DNA of 64,000 nucleotides, from the NCBI RefSeq assembly GCF_047948215.1, contig NC_134456.1, positions 15,904,230 to 15,968,229 on the forward strand. The letters run 5' to 3'. Shown one piece after another: positions 36,507 to 48,800 of the stretch. The notes below the pieces were generated by a model. That model had not been told where the DNA came from, searched no databases, and saw nothing but the letters and a program-made list of their open reading frames with translations. Within the stretch, counting starts at the first letter, position 1. Every line of letters begins with the position of its first letter. The stretch is from Lycorma delicatula (lineage: Eukaryota > Arthropoda > Insecta > Hemiptera > Fulgoridae). Position numbers and translations under genes: made by a program.

Positions 36507-38537
36507 TCTTTATATATATATATTTCTTCTGTGCGTGTGTATGTCACTGAACTTCTCCTAAACGGCTGGACTGATTTTGTTGAAATTTTGTGTGTGTGAT
36601 TAAGTTGATTCGAGAATGATTTAGATTCACAATTTGATCCGATAGAAAATGTTTTTTTTAATTAATTCATTTATTTATGTGTTGTTGTTGAGGTTAAGGT
36701 GGTTGTGATGGTTAAGGTTCACAATTAAATCTGGTAGGCAGCGCTGCGATCGCGTTTTAGAATATGTTTTTAATTTTTGGCATATCAGTCAGAACCGGTG
36801 TTGGTGGTGCGATCGGATTCTAGGAATTTTTTTTATTTTGTTGCTTTTTCGCATATCGGTTACTTGCATCGTAGCTTAATGTTGTTATTACATTAAAATT
36901 GGTATTTTTAACGGTCTACTGTGTTTAGAGAGTAGGTTGAATTAAATCCTTGAATTAAATGTTGTTTTGCCATTTGGATTTATTTACCTTCTGACTTTTA
37001 TAAAGTGAAAGGTTAAATTTTGTGAAGTTCCTAATGTTCATTGTTTTTAAGGTTTTATGAAACTTTCAATTGTGTTCATTTAATTTGTATGTATACTCAA
37101 ATCTAGCAATAGCGAAGCATTGCTGAGTCTGCTAGAATTGCGCGCTTATTGAGAATATTGTTTATTTAAATAACGTTTTAAAGTGTAATTAAAAAATATA
37201 CATTGTGCAAATTTGTAAGATGCAGTATTGACGTGAGTATTTTCATTTAAAATGAATTTTAATGATGTATACACGTGCATTCAATAACAATCAACTTAAC
37301 CTACAAATTTAAATTGTCAGTTCTCATTTGAGTCTATGCAACTTATGAAGTATTGAACGTCTCTTTGAAAATAAAAATGTCAGTTTGTAAAATAAATTAT
37401 AACATTTATAAAATTAAAATATAATTTACGTATATATAATTATAGTTTAAAGTATATTTAAAAAATTGAAGTTATAATTTTTGTAGCTGATTAATTTTAT
37501 AAAAAAATTTTCAAAAATTGTTTTTAATTTACAATTATTTAAAATTTGGTAAAATAGATGTTAAAATAAAGAATGAGAAAAATGATAAAAATTTCTACTA
37601 AAATTTTAACAACGTTGCTTTTTTTACAATGCTTTAATTTTTTATTAATTGATTAATTAAGCTATCACATGGTTATGAAACTTCAACATTATTAAATTTA
37701 AAAAAAATGCAGGAGGTACTTTTTTAAAATGATCTTGAGTGAAAATTAGAAGTAATGTGGATGAAAATTTAGGCACTTACTTATTTACGCCACCGCAGCT
37801 ACAGCTTTATTTAAAAACAAAGTAGTCAATTGGATTTCGGTGGAAAATGAACAGTCTCTTTATTAATTTTAATAAATGGTTATTTATATTTATTTATTTT
37901 ATAAATATCATTTAACCAAACTTAACCTACGCTCGCTAACCTTGACTAATTAATACCGTAATTTTTTGAGTATTTATTTAATAAATTGAGTAATTATTGC
38001 AATTATTTATTATTTAAATAATCAAAACACTCCTGTTAATTAGTCAAGGTTAGCGAGCGAAGCGAACGTAGGTTAAGTTTGGTTAAATTATATTTATAAA
38101 ATAAATAAATATAAATAACCATTATTAAAATTAATAAAGAGACTGTTTTGAATCTATGTTAAACTCTATATCGGCCCAATTTCCATGGAAATCTGATGGA
38201 AATTGGGCTGACTTTGTTTTTAAATAAAGCTGTAGCTGCGGTGGCGTTAATACGTAAGTACCAAAATTGATTAATTACACTAATTATTATTTTTACGACG
38301 TTTCGATTTTCGTCAGATATCTCAATATTTAGTGAAAATAAATATTAACCATACTACAAATAATTAATCAATAAAACCAATACAATAGTACAACAATCAC
38401 AAACTGATAATAGTCATACTAGTCATGAAATTTCGTCCACATTCCTGCTAATTTTAACTTAAGTTACTTATATTTATATGTTGTGCATTTATTACAGAAC
38501 AATGCCACGTCAGGACAACGTCTGTCGGGTCCGCTAG
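36507..38537 (+). mobile_element. Helitron-like non-autonomous element
   Basis: A possible 5' TC after A lies at 36507. The following GTGTATGTCACTGAACTTCT and CTAAACGGCTGGACTGATTT is text common near the ends of insect Helitron-like repeats. At 37105-37124 an AGCAAT/ATTGCT hairpin with an 8-nt loop is followed by GAGTCTG and CTAG (37132-37135), the hairpin-then-CTRR structure of a Helitron 3' end, though the next base is A rather than T. A second candidate end, GGGTCCGCTAG followed by T, is at 38537. Either the element is 629 bp, or it is ~2 kb with the fold-back MITE nested inside. No RepHel protein is encoded here. Confidence 0.45.
37770..38262. mobile_element. long fold-back MITE with ~180-bp arms
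   Basis: The left arm, from GGCACTTACTTATTTACGCC and ACCGCAGCTACAGCTTTATT, is repeated inverted at the right end (AATAAAGCTGTAGCTGCGGT … ACGTAAGTACC). Inverted matching continues inward through TCTTTATTAATTTTAATAA and AACCAAACTTAACCTACGCT, which faces AGCGAACGTAGGTTAAGTTT. AAAATT lies directly outside both ends (37764-37769, 38263-38268), a possible target-site duplication. The right arm contains a local quasi-palindrome (38174-38208) that the left arm lacks. It is non-coding, and its transposase source is unknown. Confidence 0.75.
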
Positions 38538-38539
38538 TA

Positions 38540-40350
38540 TATACCTTAAATTGAATACATACTCCTTAATAACTAATCTTTCTCGTTACCTTTGCAATGA
38601 AAAACATTACAAAAGTTCCATGTTTTGTCATTTTACTCATGCAATTGTTTGTTGAGCTTGCTTATTTCAAACATGAATGAATAATTGGTTCAAAGTGTTT
38701 TAAAAACAAACAACTGTCAATCAATTATAACATCCTGGTCATTCTTTGACCAAAAATGCACCTAAAATTGTATCAAAAATGTATGATTGCATCCTGCAAG
38801 AATAAAGGAAACAGACTAATATTTATAACCCTGGAGAGCTGTCATAAAATCTTTGACAATGAATTCTGTCTTGAAAGCTGAACATGCAGCACATTGTAGC
38901 AAAATCTGTTGCAATGTAGCTCAGCACTGAATAAAAACACAGAATGAAAAATCATATTGCAAATATCCCAAACTTCAACTCCAGCATCATTACTAGTGTG
39001 ATAAATTATGGATGTATGGCTAAAACTCTGAAACAAAACGTGCCATTCCAATATAAGAATTCAACATTACCATAGTCAAAGGCAAGGTAGGTTTGAAGCA
39101 AGCAAGTCAATGATGACATGAGAATAGTGCATTTATAATTTGACTGAGGCAAATTGCGAAAGTACAATTGTTACTTTGATGTTCTGAGACAACTCAGAAA
39201 GGATATCTGATGCTAACAACATGACTACTAAAGAAATTTTTTTCTTATCGCAGGAATAAAAATCTTGGTTCCTGAAGCATGACAATATCATTGTTTGTAA
39301 AAAACATGTGAGTGGATTTTTACCTAGTCATATAACTTCTTCCTGTTTCCAAAGATGAAGTTAAACCTTAACCTTTACCATACTGTAAATTCTAGTTCAT
39401 GCTCAGACTAGGTTATTTTATTAAAGTTATGCGGTCATTCTCTTAACACTTTACAATCAGTAGGAATGAATATTATTTTAGTTCATTTAAAAGTTTTTTT
39501 TGTAAACATAAACAAAGTTAAGTCTGCCTCTGAACAAAAGTAAGGACTACTATGAAAAAGGTAAAACACATTTGAGAAATGTTTTTTCAATTTATTTAAT
39601 AATTCTTGAACTTTGAAAAATCTAAAGGTTGATCTTTATTACTGGCAAAATGAAGCATACTAAGAATGTTCAAATATCTGTCTCTAGCCATCGTTTCAGA
39701 AAATATTGGGAAATGTAATAGCCTACCTGTTGACCAGTACTCTTAAACAATTTTTCTTATTTCATGGCATAAGTATGGTCAAACTCAAAAATGTATACAG
39801 TTGTATCTATATTGGTTAGTTTCCATCATTGTAAATTTGAATGAGCAAGATCAGTTTGTTCAAAGGCTTGGGTGCAATATGTGTTAGTTTCATTCAGTAT
39901 ATGTTCACTAATTTCAGACATTATTAGAGTATAACAAAATGAAATAAATCCTGGACATGAATGCGAAAAATAAGTCATGTTTACTAATATAGTTAACAAA
40001 ACTTAAAGAACCTAGTTTCAGAACGCCAGTAATATGATTTTATTCTCTCTATTCCCAGCTGTTAGCTGCAACCTATTACAAGTACAAATATTTTATTTAA
40101 AAGCTAATAAAGTGCAGCACTTGTTTGTAAAAGAATTATATTAGTCTTGTTAACATGATGACAATACTCAAATGATAAGTAAAACGAGTTTATAGGATTG
40201 TAGTCTGTGCGAACTGTTTACTGCAGTCATGTAAGCATTAGACATCAGTATCGAAAAGGTTAAGGAATGGTGTTTTGAGTCTAATGAAGAGATCCAGACT
40301 GAATTGCAGGAAGTAACAAACACCCTGATCAGAGAATTTCAAAAGTATTT
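38540..40350. other. AT-rich region, no gene recognised
   Basis: No domain on either strand. The string AAAGAAATTTTTTTCTTATCGCAGGA occurs at about 39231-39258 (split here across the line only) and again at about 40528-40553, directly before the LINE fragment. Confidence 0.4.
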
Positions 40351-40551
40351 CTAGTCATTGCAAAAATGAAAGTTGAAAAACTTTCATTTTTGCAATGATA
40401 GGACACTCCTTTGCAATAGATAGGACACTCCTTTGGGAGTGTCCTATCTATGCAAAATGAAACTACTTGGAAGAGGTTGGATACCTATAATTAAGGTAAT
40501 TTACTTATTTCTTATTAGCTTAAGAAATAAAGAAATTTTTTTCTTATCGCA

Positions 40552-40945
40552 GGAGCGATATAAAATGCCGAATAGCACAAGCGAAACAAGCCTTCAGTAA
40601 GAAATGTAATTTGTTTACATCAAAAATTAATTTAAATGTCAGGAAAAGATTTTTGAAAATATACGTTTGGAGTGTCGCTTTATATGGAAGTGAAACTTGG
40701 ACAATCGGAGTATCTGAGAAGAAAAGATTAGAAGCTTTTGAAATGCGGTGCTATAGGAGAATGTTAAAAATCAGATGGGTGGTATGAAGAGGTATTGCGG
40801 CAAATAGATGAAGAAAGAAGCATTTGGAAAATATAGTTAAAAGATGTAGAGTGTATACTGAAATGTAACGACTAGCACTAGGTAGGGAATTTTGGAGAGC
40901 TGCACCAAACCAGTCAAATGACTGAAGACAAAAAAAAAAAATTAG
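40552..40945 (+). mobile_element. 5'-truncated RTE-like LINE copy
   Basis: The sequence matches the 3' end of the 31.7-35.0-kb LINE in opposite orientation: RCRIAQAKRAFSKKY-type coding text, then YGSETWTIGVSEKKRLEAFE, MRRMLKIRW-like text and a final …NQSND equivalent, followed by AGACAAAAAAAAAAA. Only the last ~390 bp is present, the usual result of incomplete target-primed reverse transcription. It has a ~30-bp gap in the C-terminal domain near 40840. It retains the base missing from the full-length copy at 32095. Confidence 0.85.
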
Positions 40946-40949
40946 CTTA

Positions 40950-41835
40950 TTTCAGGAACTTTTGGGTTAAGCCTTACAAACCTCTAATTACAAGGCAATA
41001 ATTTATACTGCCTAAAAAATTCTTAGCTTATTAAAAGTTGTAAGCTTTTACTTGATTTCCTTTTTTTATACTCACGTATGCAAATGACTAAGGTAAAGAA
41101 GAAAAGGAGTTTTGTTAAATAATAATGATTTTTTTTTTAATAAAATAGTATTATTTTTAAATATTAAGTTATACATTCAATAAATTATGCTTATTTATAC
41201 TCTATAAATTAATTCTAATTAAAATAAATTTAAGGACAATTTATTGATAAATACATTTAATTAAAACATTTAATTTAACATACATTTAATTTTTTTGTAG
41301 TGTTTTACTACACATATATTTTTTTCTAACAAATCAATATGATATAAAACATTAATTTTTATTTTTAAAATCTTTGTGTAATTTTTTTTAATGTGTTTAA
41401 TTATACCAGTCCAGTAAATATTAATATCAGTTCTTTAAAACATCTTCAAATATTCAGCACAAAAAAAGGCAAATTTTTCCTTAAGAGCTTACAAATAATG
41501 GACATGTATAATCAGTATTATAAAATTGTGTTCTCTACAACAGATTTATGTTAACAATAATGCAAACACATTAACAGGTGGTAACATATTAACAGTGGTA
41601 TTGATAATACTTAAAATTTAATCAGTTATCTGTAATGTGTACAAAATGCATTTTTATATGTCGCATTTGTAAAGTAACTAACCATATACTTAGATATTAT
41701 AATTATTGTTTGTTTTTTTCCACAAAAAATGTATATTTAAATACGTATGTAAGTGTACTCTAATATAACAGTGGTCCATATTATGTTGTTTTTTTCATTT
41801 TATAATGATCTAAATAAAAGTTTCTGTTATTTTTT
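40950..41835. other. AT-rich region, nothing recognised
   Basis: No coding, repeat-end or RNA signal could be supported on either strand. Confidence 0.5.
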
Positions 41836-41938
41836 TAACCTCTGGGACCTCAGAGGATGAGATAAATGAAACTTTTTGTAGCATGTAAAAACGCCATGCC
41901 TGACTGGGAATCAAACCCATGACACCCGGATTATTTAT
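41836..41938 (-). mobile_element. truncated copy of the 5.6-kb SINE family
   Basis: The plus strand reads TTTAACCTCTGGGACC, CAGAGGATGAGATAAATGAA, CATGCCTGACTGGGAATCAA and ACCC, the inverse of the SINE's B box and 3' module. The GTTAGGTATTACTG piece present at 5.6 kb is deleted and the tRNA-like head is missing. Confidence 0.75.
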
Positions 41939-41939
41939 T

Positions 41940-43458
41940 TGCAGTCCTAAAAATATTGAATTCAAAGAAAAAATATTAATATTTTTTTTTTTACATATTC
42001 TTCAAGAAAAACAACCAGCTCCAAACAATTTTTGACTTAAATTTTTACTGTAAATACTATAATAACAAAATGAGATAAATGAAGTTCAACAGAAAAATAA
42101 TTAAGATTTGTATAAAATAGGATTAATACAACAATTTATACAATTTTTATCAACTAAAAGAATATTTTCATGCTTTTTATTATATACATTATCTTAATAA
42201 TGTCTAGGTTTCAAACAGGAGGGATCTGGTAGATTCTAAATGGCCAGACTACCTTACTGAAACCAACAAATTCTATGTGAATATTTCAGTAGCAACTCAC
42301 TAGATACTGAAAACTAATTTATAGCATTAGGGTAATGCATAAATTATTCAGATATTATTATGAATATTATTATGAATCAAGTAATTCATAACTATTATTA
42401 TGAATCAAGTTTATTTTTAAGAGTTTCATATCAGTACAGATCATGCTAATAACATTAGTTTTATGTAATCATCCTCAAATTTAAATAGCATAATCAATTT
42501 TCTTTATACGATTCTTATCGAACAATTAATTTTTTATCATCTATAATGAATAGTTACAGATACATATTTTTACATACAAATAATCTATTAAGAGGGACCA
42601 CTGTTTTACTTTTTTTAATGAGACACTAACTTAAGTAATGATCTTATGCCATGTAAATTTTCCTCTAAAATCCATATATTATAATCATACAAATTAGAAA
42701 AAACTAGAAACAAGAATACTATAAATAAATAATTCATATTTTCATGCAACTAAATTATTCTTATCGACAGACACAATTTCAGATATACATTTTCTTTCAC
42801 AACCAATATGAAAAATATAGTTGTATTTAAACAGTTCTTAAATTATCTTTTAAATAAAAAATTTATAAACTGTTACTTTTAATTAAAATTGATTTAATTA
42901 TTTTACAACAATCATAAATTTACTGGCATGATATTGATCAAATATCATGAACAAATAAAAATGCTTAATGACTGTACGATTAATAGTTATAATAAAATTT
43001 ATATATTTATTACAAATTAATTAAATAAGGACACATTAATTCTTAAAATGTATCATACTTTAATATAATATAATTCTGACAAAGTTTTATTTATAATAAA
43101 TTGATCTAAAATAAAAAATACAATTACCGTAAAAAATGAACAAGTTAAAAATTAAAACCATACATACACATTAATACTCTCTCAAAGTTTATAAATCAGT
43201 AAAATCCTCTTAAAAGGATAAAGGCAATATAGAATGTGAGACATCAAGCAAATTGTTATCAAAATACGATAAAATGATAAAAAAATCTCTACAGAAATTA
43301 CTTTTAAGTAGTTTGTACACATATTCTGTAGAGATCTTATTATCTTGAGTATTAGATTAAAAACGGTATAAAAAAACTTTTAATTAAATTTATATGCTAA
43401 CAGTATAAGTCTCTGGTACTTGTAACTTTAGAAATAGTCTCTTTTAGTAAATGTGATG
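41940..43458. other. AT-rich region, no supported feature
   Basis: Only short chance frames. No splice-bounded coding or transposon sequence recognised. Confidence 0.5.
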
Positions 43459-43553
43459 CTAAGTTGTACTGCTGCCAACTAATTTATTCCATACCCTTAT
43501 CCATTGTGTAACAGAACATAGGATTTCTTTAGAATTGGATGAATATTCACAGC
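43459..43553 (-). other. candidate terminal exon (orphan)
   Basis: On the minus strand a T-rich tract ending TTTTTTGCAG directly precedes 43553. The next 2 nt plus 30 codons are open (CEYSSNSKEILCSVTQWIRV … NKLVGSSTT), then TAG at 43461-43459. Trp, Cys and Arg content and the strong acceptor favour an exon. It needs a phase-1 donor upstream, so it cannot splice directly from the GLUT1 exon at 51147 (phase 0). A second frame is open for about 18 codons, which weakens the case. No family was recognised, and a repeat-derived origin is possible. Confidence 0.3.
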
Positions 43554-43879
43554 CTGCAAAAAAAAATCATTAAAAATAAACTGTAAAAAATTTATTATAT
43601 TTTTCTGTTAGTCCATATTGTTATGGTTATAGTCGTTCATTTATGAGAACACAACTCACTCTCAAAAATGGCAGTCACTATTACAAATAACCAACCAGCA
43701 TCTCTTGCCATCTTACCAAGGAAGGTGAAGAGTGAAATGGTTTGTAGCTATTTCTATAAAACTGATTATAACGTTACATATCAGCAAACTAAGTCTACTG
43801 AATTTTAGGTGATAAATAACATCTTCATTCTTTCCAACATAGATTCTGGTTATGTACTGAACATTTTTACTCTCAAACA

Positions 43880-43963
43880 TTACTCTCAAACAAAAGCAGT
43901 CCTTATTAACATTATTAACATCTACTCTCAAACAAAAGCAGTCCTTATTAACATTATTAACAT
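43880..43963. repeat. 42-bp perfect tandem duplication
   Basis: The unit TACTCTCAAACAAAAGCAGT followed by CCTTATTAACATTATTAACATC occurs twice back to back with no visible difference, so the duplication is recent. No coding context. Confidence 0.85.
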
Positions 43964-43969
43964 CTCTTG

Positions 43970-45860
43970 TTCCTCAGGTACTTCACTTTTTTAAAGCCAT
44001 AAGAAGACTGACAGATAAAAAATTAATCTCTCTCTTTCTGTTGTAAAACAAAGCATTATATACAAGGTAAATTACATTTTCATTTTGATCTATACAAATA
44101 ATAATAGAAATGAAATGATGTTTATTTATTCTGAGAAATACACATAGAATTGAAGAATGAAAGCTGATTTTCCAGAGATGTAATTCTGTACTTCTGAAAA
44201 AATGTATAAGAATTAATTAACATGTTCAGTGTTTTTATTAACCCATTAACAATCTTTCACAAGATAACTCACCACTAACTACTTTGATATAAATTGCCCT
44301 TGATAAAATAATTCATCCACTTTTTTCCTGAAAAGTGTCTCTGATGAAATAATTTGTCATTAGGAATTGACCTGTTTTTTGACGAGTTACTGCAATGTGT
44401 GTGAGTCTAGTTCCATTTTTACTCTAATTTAATGGTGAAGTGGTAGTAGCATATCGGTTCTCTGTTCTATATGTCTTGTTTTGTATCTTTCTGAACAGCA
44501 TTTGTTTTCATTGTTTTGATCGTTCTTTAAACTGCATATGTGTTTTTTTATTATTCCTTTGGGTTATTTATTGTCTTCTTTTATCATTTTCATAATTTTA
44601 CTGTTATTTTCATGAAATTTTCAGTCATATTTTTATTTCCAACTGTTTGTGTCTGTGGATGTGACCGTACGTACATGCGTAAGAAATAACACAGTTGTTC
44701 ACTATAACTTAACTTTAGTAATTTTTTATGCAGTAAACAATCTTTATGTTATTTGAATTACTTACTAGTGTTTTACAATATTATTGATGTGACAATTAGG
44801 TATTGTAAGTGATATTTATTAGTACTAATTGGCCTTTTCATCACGTGTAAATGATAGTGATATAATTTAAGAAATTATTAAAAAAAAACTTTTTTTTTTA
44901 AATATTAAAAACTAATTTAAGGACTTATTTATGTACTTTTCTTATCATGCAAGATAAGAAAAGTACGTATATAATCCTTAAATTATTTTTTTATCATATT
45001 TCATTGCCTAGATCAAAAATTTGTAAAAAAAAGAATAATGGGCAAAATAACAAAGGTCTAGTGAAAACAAAAATTATGGCTCAGGTGGACAGATGAAAGA
45101 TTGAAAAAAGATATTTTATCTACACATGTCAGAAGATTCACAATACTCTTTCTTAGTAAATTTTTAAAAACATGTTGAACACATTAAAAATTTACTAAGA
45201 AGTACTATGTATATTCATAAATATACTTACTAATACTTTCAATTATTTATATCAATCAATGCTGATTCAATGTTTATTTTGAAGACATACTATAATACGT
45301 CCCATTACACATATATACTGGTTGAAAGCTAACATTTTAGAGAATAGCAGAGCTCACGGTCTGTTTTGATATTACTCATAGATAAATTCTTAAATAGGCT
45401 AAAAAATCTCATAAATCTATATTTCTCATTTAGTAAAAAAATGTTTTTTTTTTTGTTACATTTATAATTACATGTTTGTAATTATAAATTTAATTGCCTA
45501 TTACTGTAGTTTTTACATATTTCAGGTTATTTTGATTTTCATTCATTAATTTTATTAAAAGATCTGATATATATATATATATATATATAAATGTAACAAT
45601 ATAAAATCTTCATACTGATGAAGCCAATTAAGACAGCCAATAATACTGACAACTTCAAAATAGACTTATACTTAGTACTCTTAGTATTAAGATATTAAGT
45701 AATCTTTTTTAATATTATTATTTAAATAATTGAATGAATATGGTAATATTTGGTACAGTATGATAATTATTTGATAAGACGGGATGTTATTAGTTAGTAA
45801 TATCTTCCTTTATTCAAGTTTTACTAAAAATTTTAGTTTTTTTTTTTTTTTAATTTACTA
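43970..45860. other. intergenic-looking AT-rich DNA with hairpins
   Basis: No gene recognised. Two extended quasi-palindromes lie at 44913-44986 and 45151-45200, and a (TA)n tract at about 45568-45592. Confidence 0.5.
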
Positions 45861-45867
45861 ATATTTG

Positions 45868-45873
45868 TTTATT
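45868..45873 (-). terminator. candidate poly(A) signal of the GLUT1-type gene
   Basis: AATAAA on the minus strand, about 53 bp beyond the stop codon of the last exon. The position is plausible for a short 3' UTR, but the hexamer is frequent in this AT-rich DNA. Confidence 0.4.
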
Positions 45874-45925
45874 CAGAGTAATAAAATGTTATAAGTTACA
45901 CATACCTTTTACATCTGTAATGAAT

Positions 45926-46069
45926 TTATTGATATGAGATCTGTCTGAACATTGATGTAATTTCTTCTAATGTTTTATTCTTTGTTTCTGGTACTTTCTT
46001 ATAGATAAATACTACAAACAATGCTTGAAGTGCAGCAAATATAAAGAATACATTTTCACACATAAGTTC
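45926..46069 (-). CDS. Glut1: GLUT1-type sugar transporter, last coding exon
   Basis: On the minus strand the acceptor TTTATAG precedes 46069. The exon encodes 47 residues and the stop TAA (45928-45926): ELMCENVFFIFAALQALFVV is the final (12th) membrane helix region and VPETKNKTLEEI is the PETKG/…EI signature that closes the sugar porter domain of SLC2 proteins. The exon begins in phase 0, exactly matching the phase-0 end of the exon at 51147, so the pair joins as LPLQ-ELM, just as in animal GLUTs. The product is a plasma-membrane facilitative hexose carrier. The C-terminal tail is short (FRQISYQ); other isoforms may differ. Confidence 0.88.
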   Translation of the reverse strand, partial: ELMCENVFFIFAALQALFVVFIYKKVPETKNKTLEEITSMFRQISYQ

Positions 46070-48489
46070 CTATAAATAATAAAAAAGATATGGAAGTATA
46101 ATGAAATAAAGACCAATATTAATATCTAAACATTCAGTGAACATTACTTAAATTTCATTACATTAGAGATTTATTATTTATAAGGGATTTTTGTACTAAT
46201 TTTAGAATTGTACTAATTTTAGAATTACAGTTCTAAAATAAAATAAAAAAAAAACTTATAAACTTATTTTGTATTTTTAATGTTTATTTATTTACAGTTT
46301 CAATCCATTTAATTGCCGACTGATTATCTTTTGATGAAACTTGTGTATTCTAAAAACTGACTACAGTTTTTATAATACAGTTGACTGACTACTAGCGGTA
46401 GATGGTACTAGCGGTGACAGTTGGCACTAATTAAACTAATGTAATTTCACAATTTTTTACACTTTAAATATTCATTTATTTAATTTTACCATTCACCAGT
46501 GACATCAAAAAAATAATAATATTTGCAAAAATCTTTTTGCAAATATTATTTTATTTGTTAACAACTTTATATTTATTTTATTTGTTAACAAATGTGCATA
46601 AGAAAAATATGATATTAATTGGGCAAAATATTGAGATACTAGACCTTGCTCTACAGCCTTATGTAAATTTAATATTCCTATTCCTTACACTTGATGTTGA
46701 AAATTTAATAGCATCAATGCCCTATATATGAAGTAATCTGACTAAGTTTGGTCAAAATTGGTCCAGTAATCCTGGAGATATAAGGTGATTTAGAGGCCAA
46801 CACCAAACAAATAGATGTACATATGAGAACACTGACATTCTGAAAATTTTGATCCTGTTTTTTAGGTTCCTTAGGTGTCAAAACATCAAGATCCAGAGAA
46901 AACCACATATGCCCAAATTGGACCAATTACAATACTTTACCTGCTAGAGCTAATAGCTTTGCTACAGTGCTATCTAGATGGGAAGATAATAAATACATGT
47001 TAATGTTAACTTTTTTAAAAAAAAGTGTGTCTGTGCACGCGTGTGTGTGCTTTTGGAATATGCATATGATATATGCATATATATATTAAATACATGAATA
47101 AATTGACATTAGATTATGTTATTCAATGTCTAATCATATTTAATTTTTTTTCTGCTCTAGTATAATTATTGCAATCTGCCTACATAACACATGATGTTGC
47201 CTTCATCATGTGAAGGCACATGAAATCTATAATTCATCCCACATGTCTGATATATATCACAAGATATACACGACAACTGAACTGTCACAGGATATCACAA
47301 GGATACCAGTCAGATATCCCACAATAAATGGGATATCTGAATAGCACTTTACAAATTCAAGGAAATTTAGAAAATACCTAGTAGATCTAAAAAAATTACA
47401 TAAAATATTAAAGGAATATTAAATAATAAACTATAAATCTACTGTCAGGTGATTCACAAATCTACACCTTAAAATTGCTGTTTAAAATGTGAAGGGGTAA
47501 AATTTTTATATTTAAATTCTAAGATTTAAAAAAAAATTCATTTTTCTTATTGGTTAAATGGATATGCGAATTATGTTTTAACAAAAATGTAGTAATTCAA
47601 AACGTTTAAATTATAATTATCAAGTATTGAATTATAAATATTAAGTTCACATACCAATCCATTAACCAATAAATCAACTTTTTATTAAAAGTACAGCTAA
47701 AACTGTTCAAAATTGATTTCATTATTGATATTTGTTTTTTGTCAATAAAACTTTTTCATTTCATTTTAAAATTGTATAACAATAATTGTTTATGGCCAGT
47801 TTTCTATAAATGTTGACATTTTTAATTTTAATTTAAATTGCTCTAAGAAAAACTAGGAAACAGAGTTTGATACATGTTGATAGAAAATTTGATCCTGTTA
47901 ATAATTTTGCATTATTTATTTATTTATTTACTTATTATTACTTACCATTTAATTAGGTTTACAGAATGATCATAAATTATTCATCACATCTTAGGGGTTA
48001 GTAAATAATGAAAAAAGCAATGCAGTGTACGTTGATTTTTTTCAAACATTAGTGTAGGTACCAGAGTTATTCAAAACCTTGAATAAACATGCCAGGATAA
48101 TATAATAATAGGAGGCATAATTGAGCAATAACTACCATGCACACTATGGTTTCGTGAAAGTGGTCTGTTATTACTATTTGTAGACATTTACATTTAAAGT
48201 ATGGCTGTGATCCTCCTAATAAAGTTCTATATAAACATTAGTATCAGTAGTTTAGTGATTTCAATACAATGATACTTCTTTGTATGCTTTGTAATGACAT
48301 AGATACAACTTTGCATTATAGTATAAAAAGTTTCTTTTGCAGAATTAGAAATTTCCATATAAAAGATACTGCAAAAAGATATCTTAACACTTCTTTTAAA
48401 TTTAATATTTGCATTAGCCAAATTTATAACAAAATGTTCTGTGAATTAAAAAAAAATTCTCAATTATTGATAAAATAATTTTATTCTAG

Positions 48490-48800
48490 TCTTATTTTTA
48501 ACTAATTTTGAAAAAGGAGGTTAAATATTTGACCCATGTATTTCTTTTTATGTTTGTTTATGCATAACCTTTTTCCTATTAATCAAATTGAAATAAATCT
48601 TGTTGCAATTGACACAGCTGTTTTTTGCAGTGGTACCATGATGTTGAAAAAACTTTTTAGACGCAAACTGACTTCAAAAAAAGAGGTTATGTATTCAATC
48701 CGTATACTTTTTTTATGCTTGCATGTAACTTTTTTCCTATTAATTCTTATTCAAAAAAATCTTTTACTCACTGGTGTAATAGTTACACAACCATCTTAAT
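48490..48800. repeat. two diverged tandem units of ~160 bp
   Basis: AGGAGGTTAAATATTTGACC … TTTTTCCTATTAATC (48516-48590) is echoed by AGAGGTTATGTATTCAATCC … TTTTTTCCTATTAATT (48680-48745). The 87-codon plus frame across them is a by-product. The GGAGGTTATGT type text is common in insect interspersed repeats, but no family is assigned. Confidence 0.4.

Noticed and set aside
46380..46430. Short repeat GACTACTAGCGGTAGATGGT / ACTAGCGGTGACAG as a MITE end
   Set aside because: No matching inverted partner or target-site duplication could be found nearby.
48536..48799. 87-codon plus frame as a gene
   Set aside because: Lies over diverged tandem repeats in the GLUT1 intron; low-complexity Leu/Phe/Ile content.
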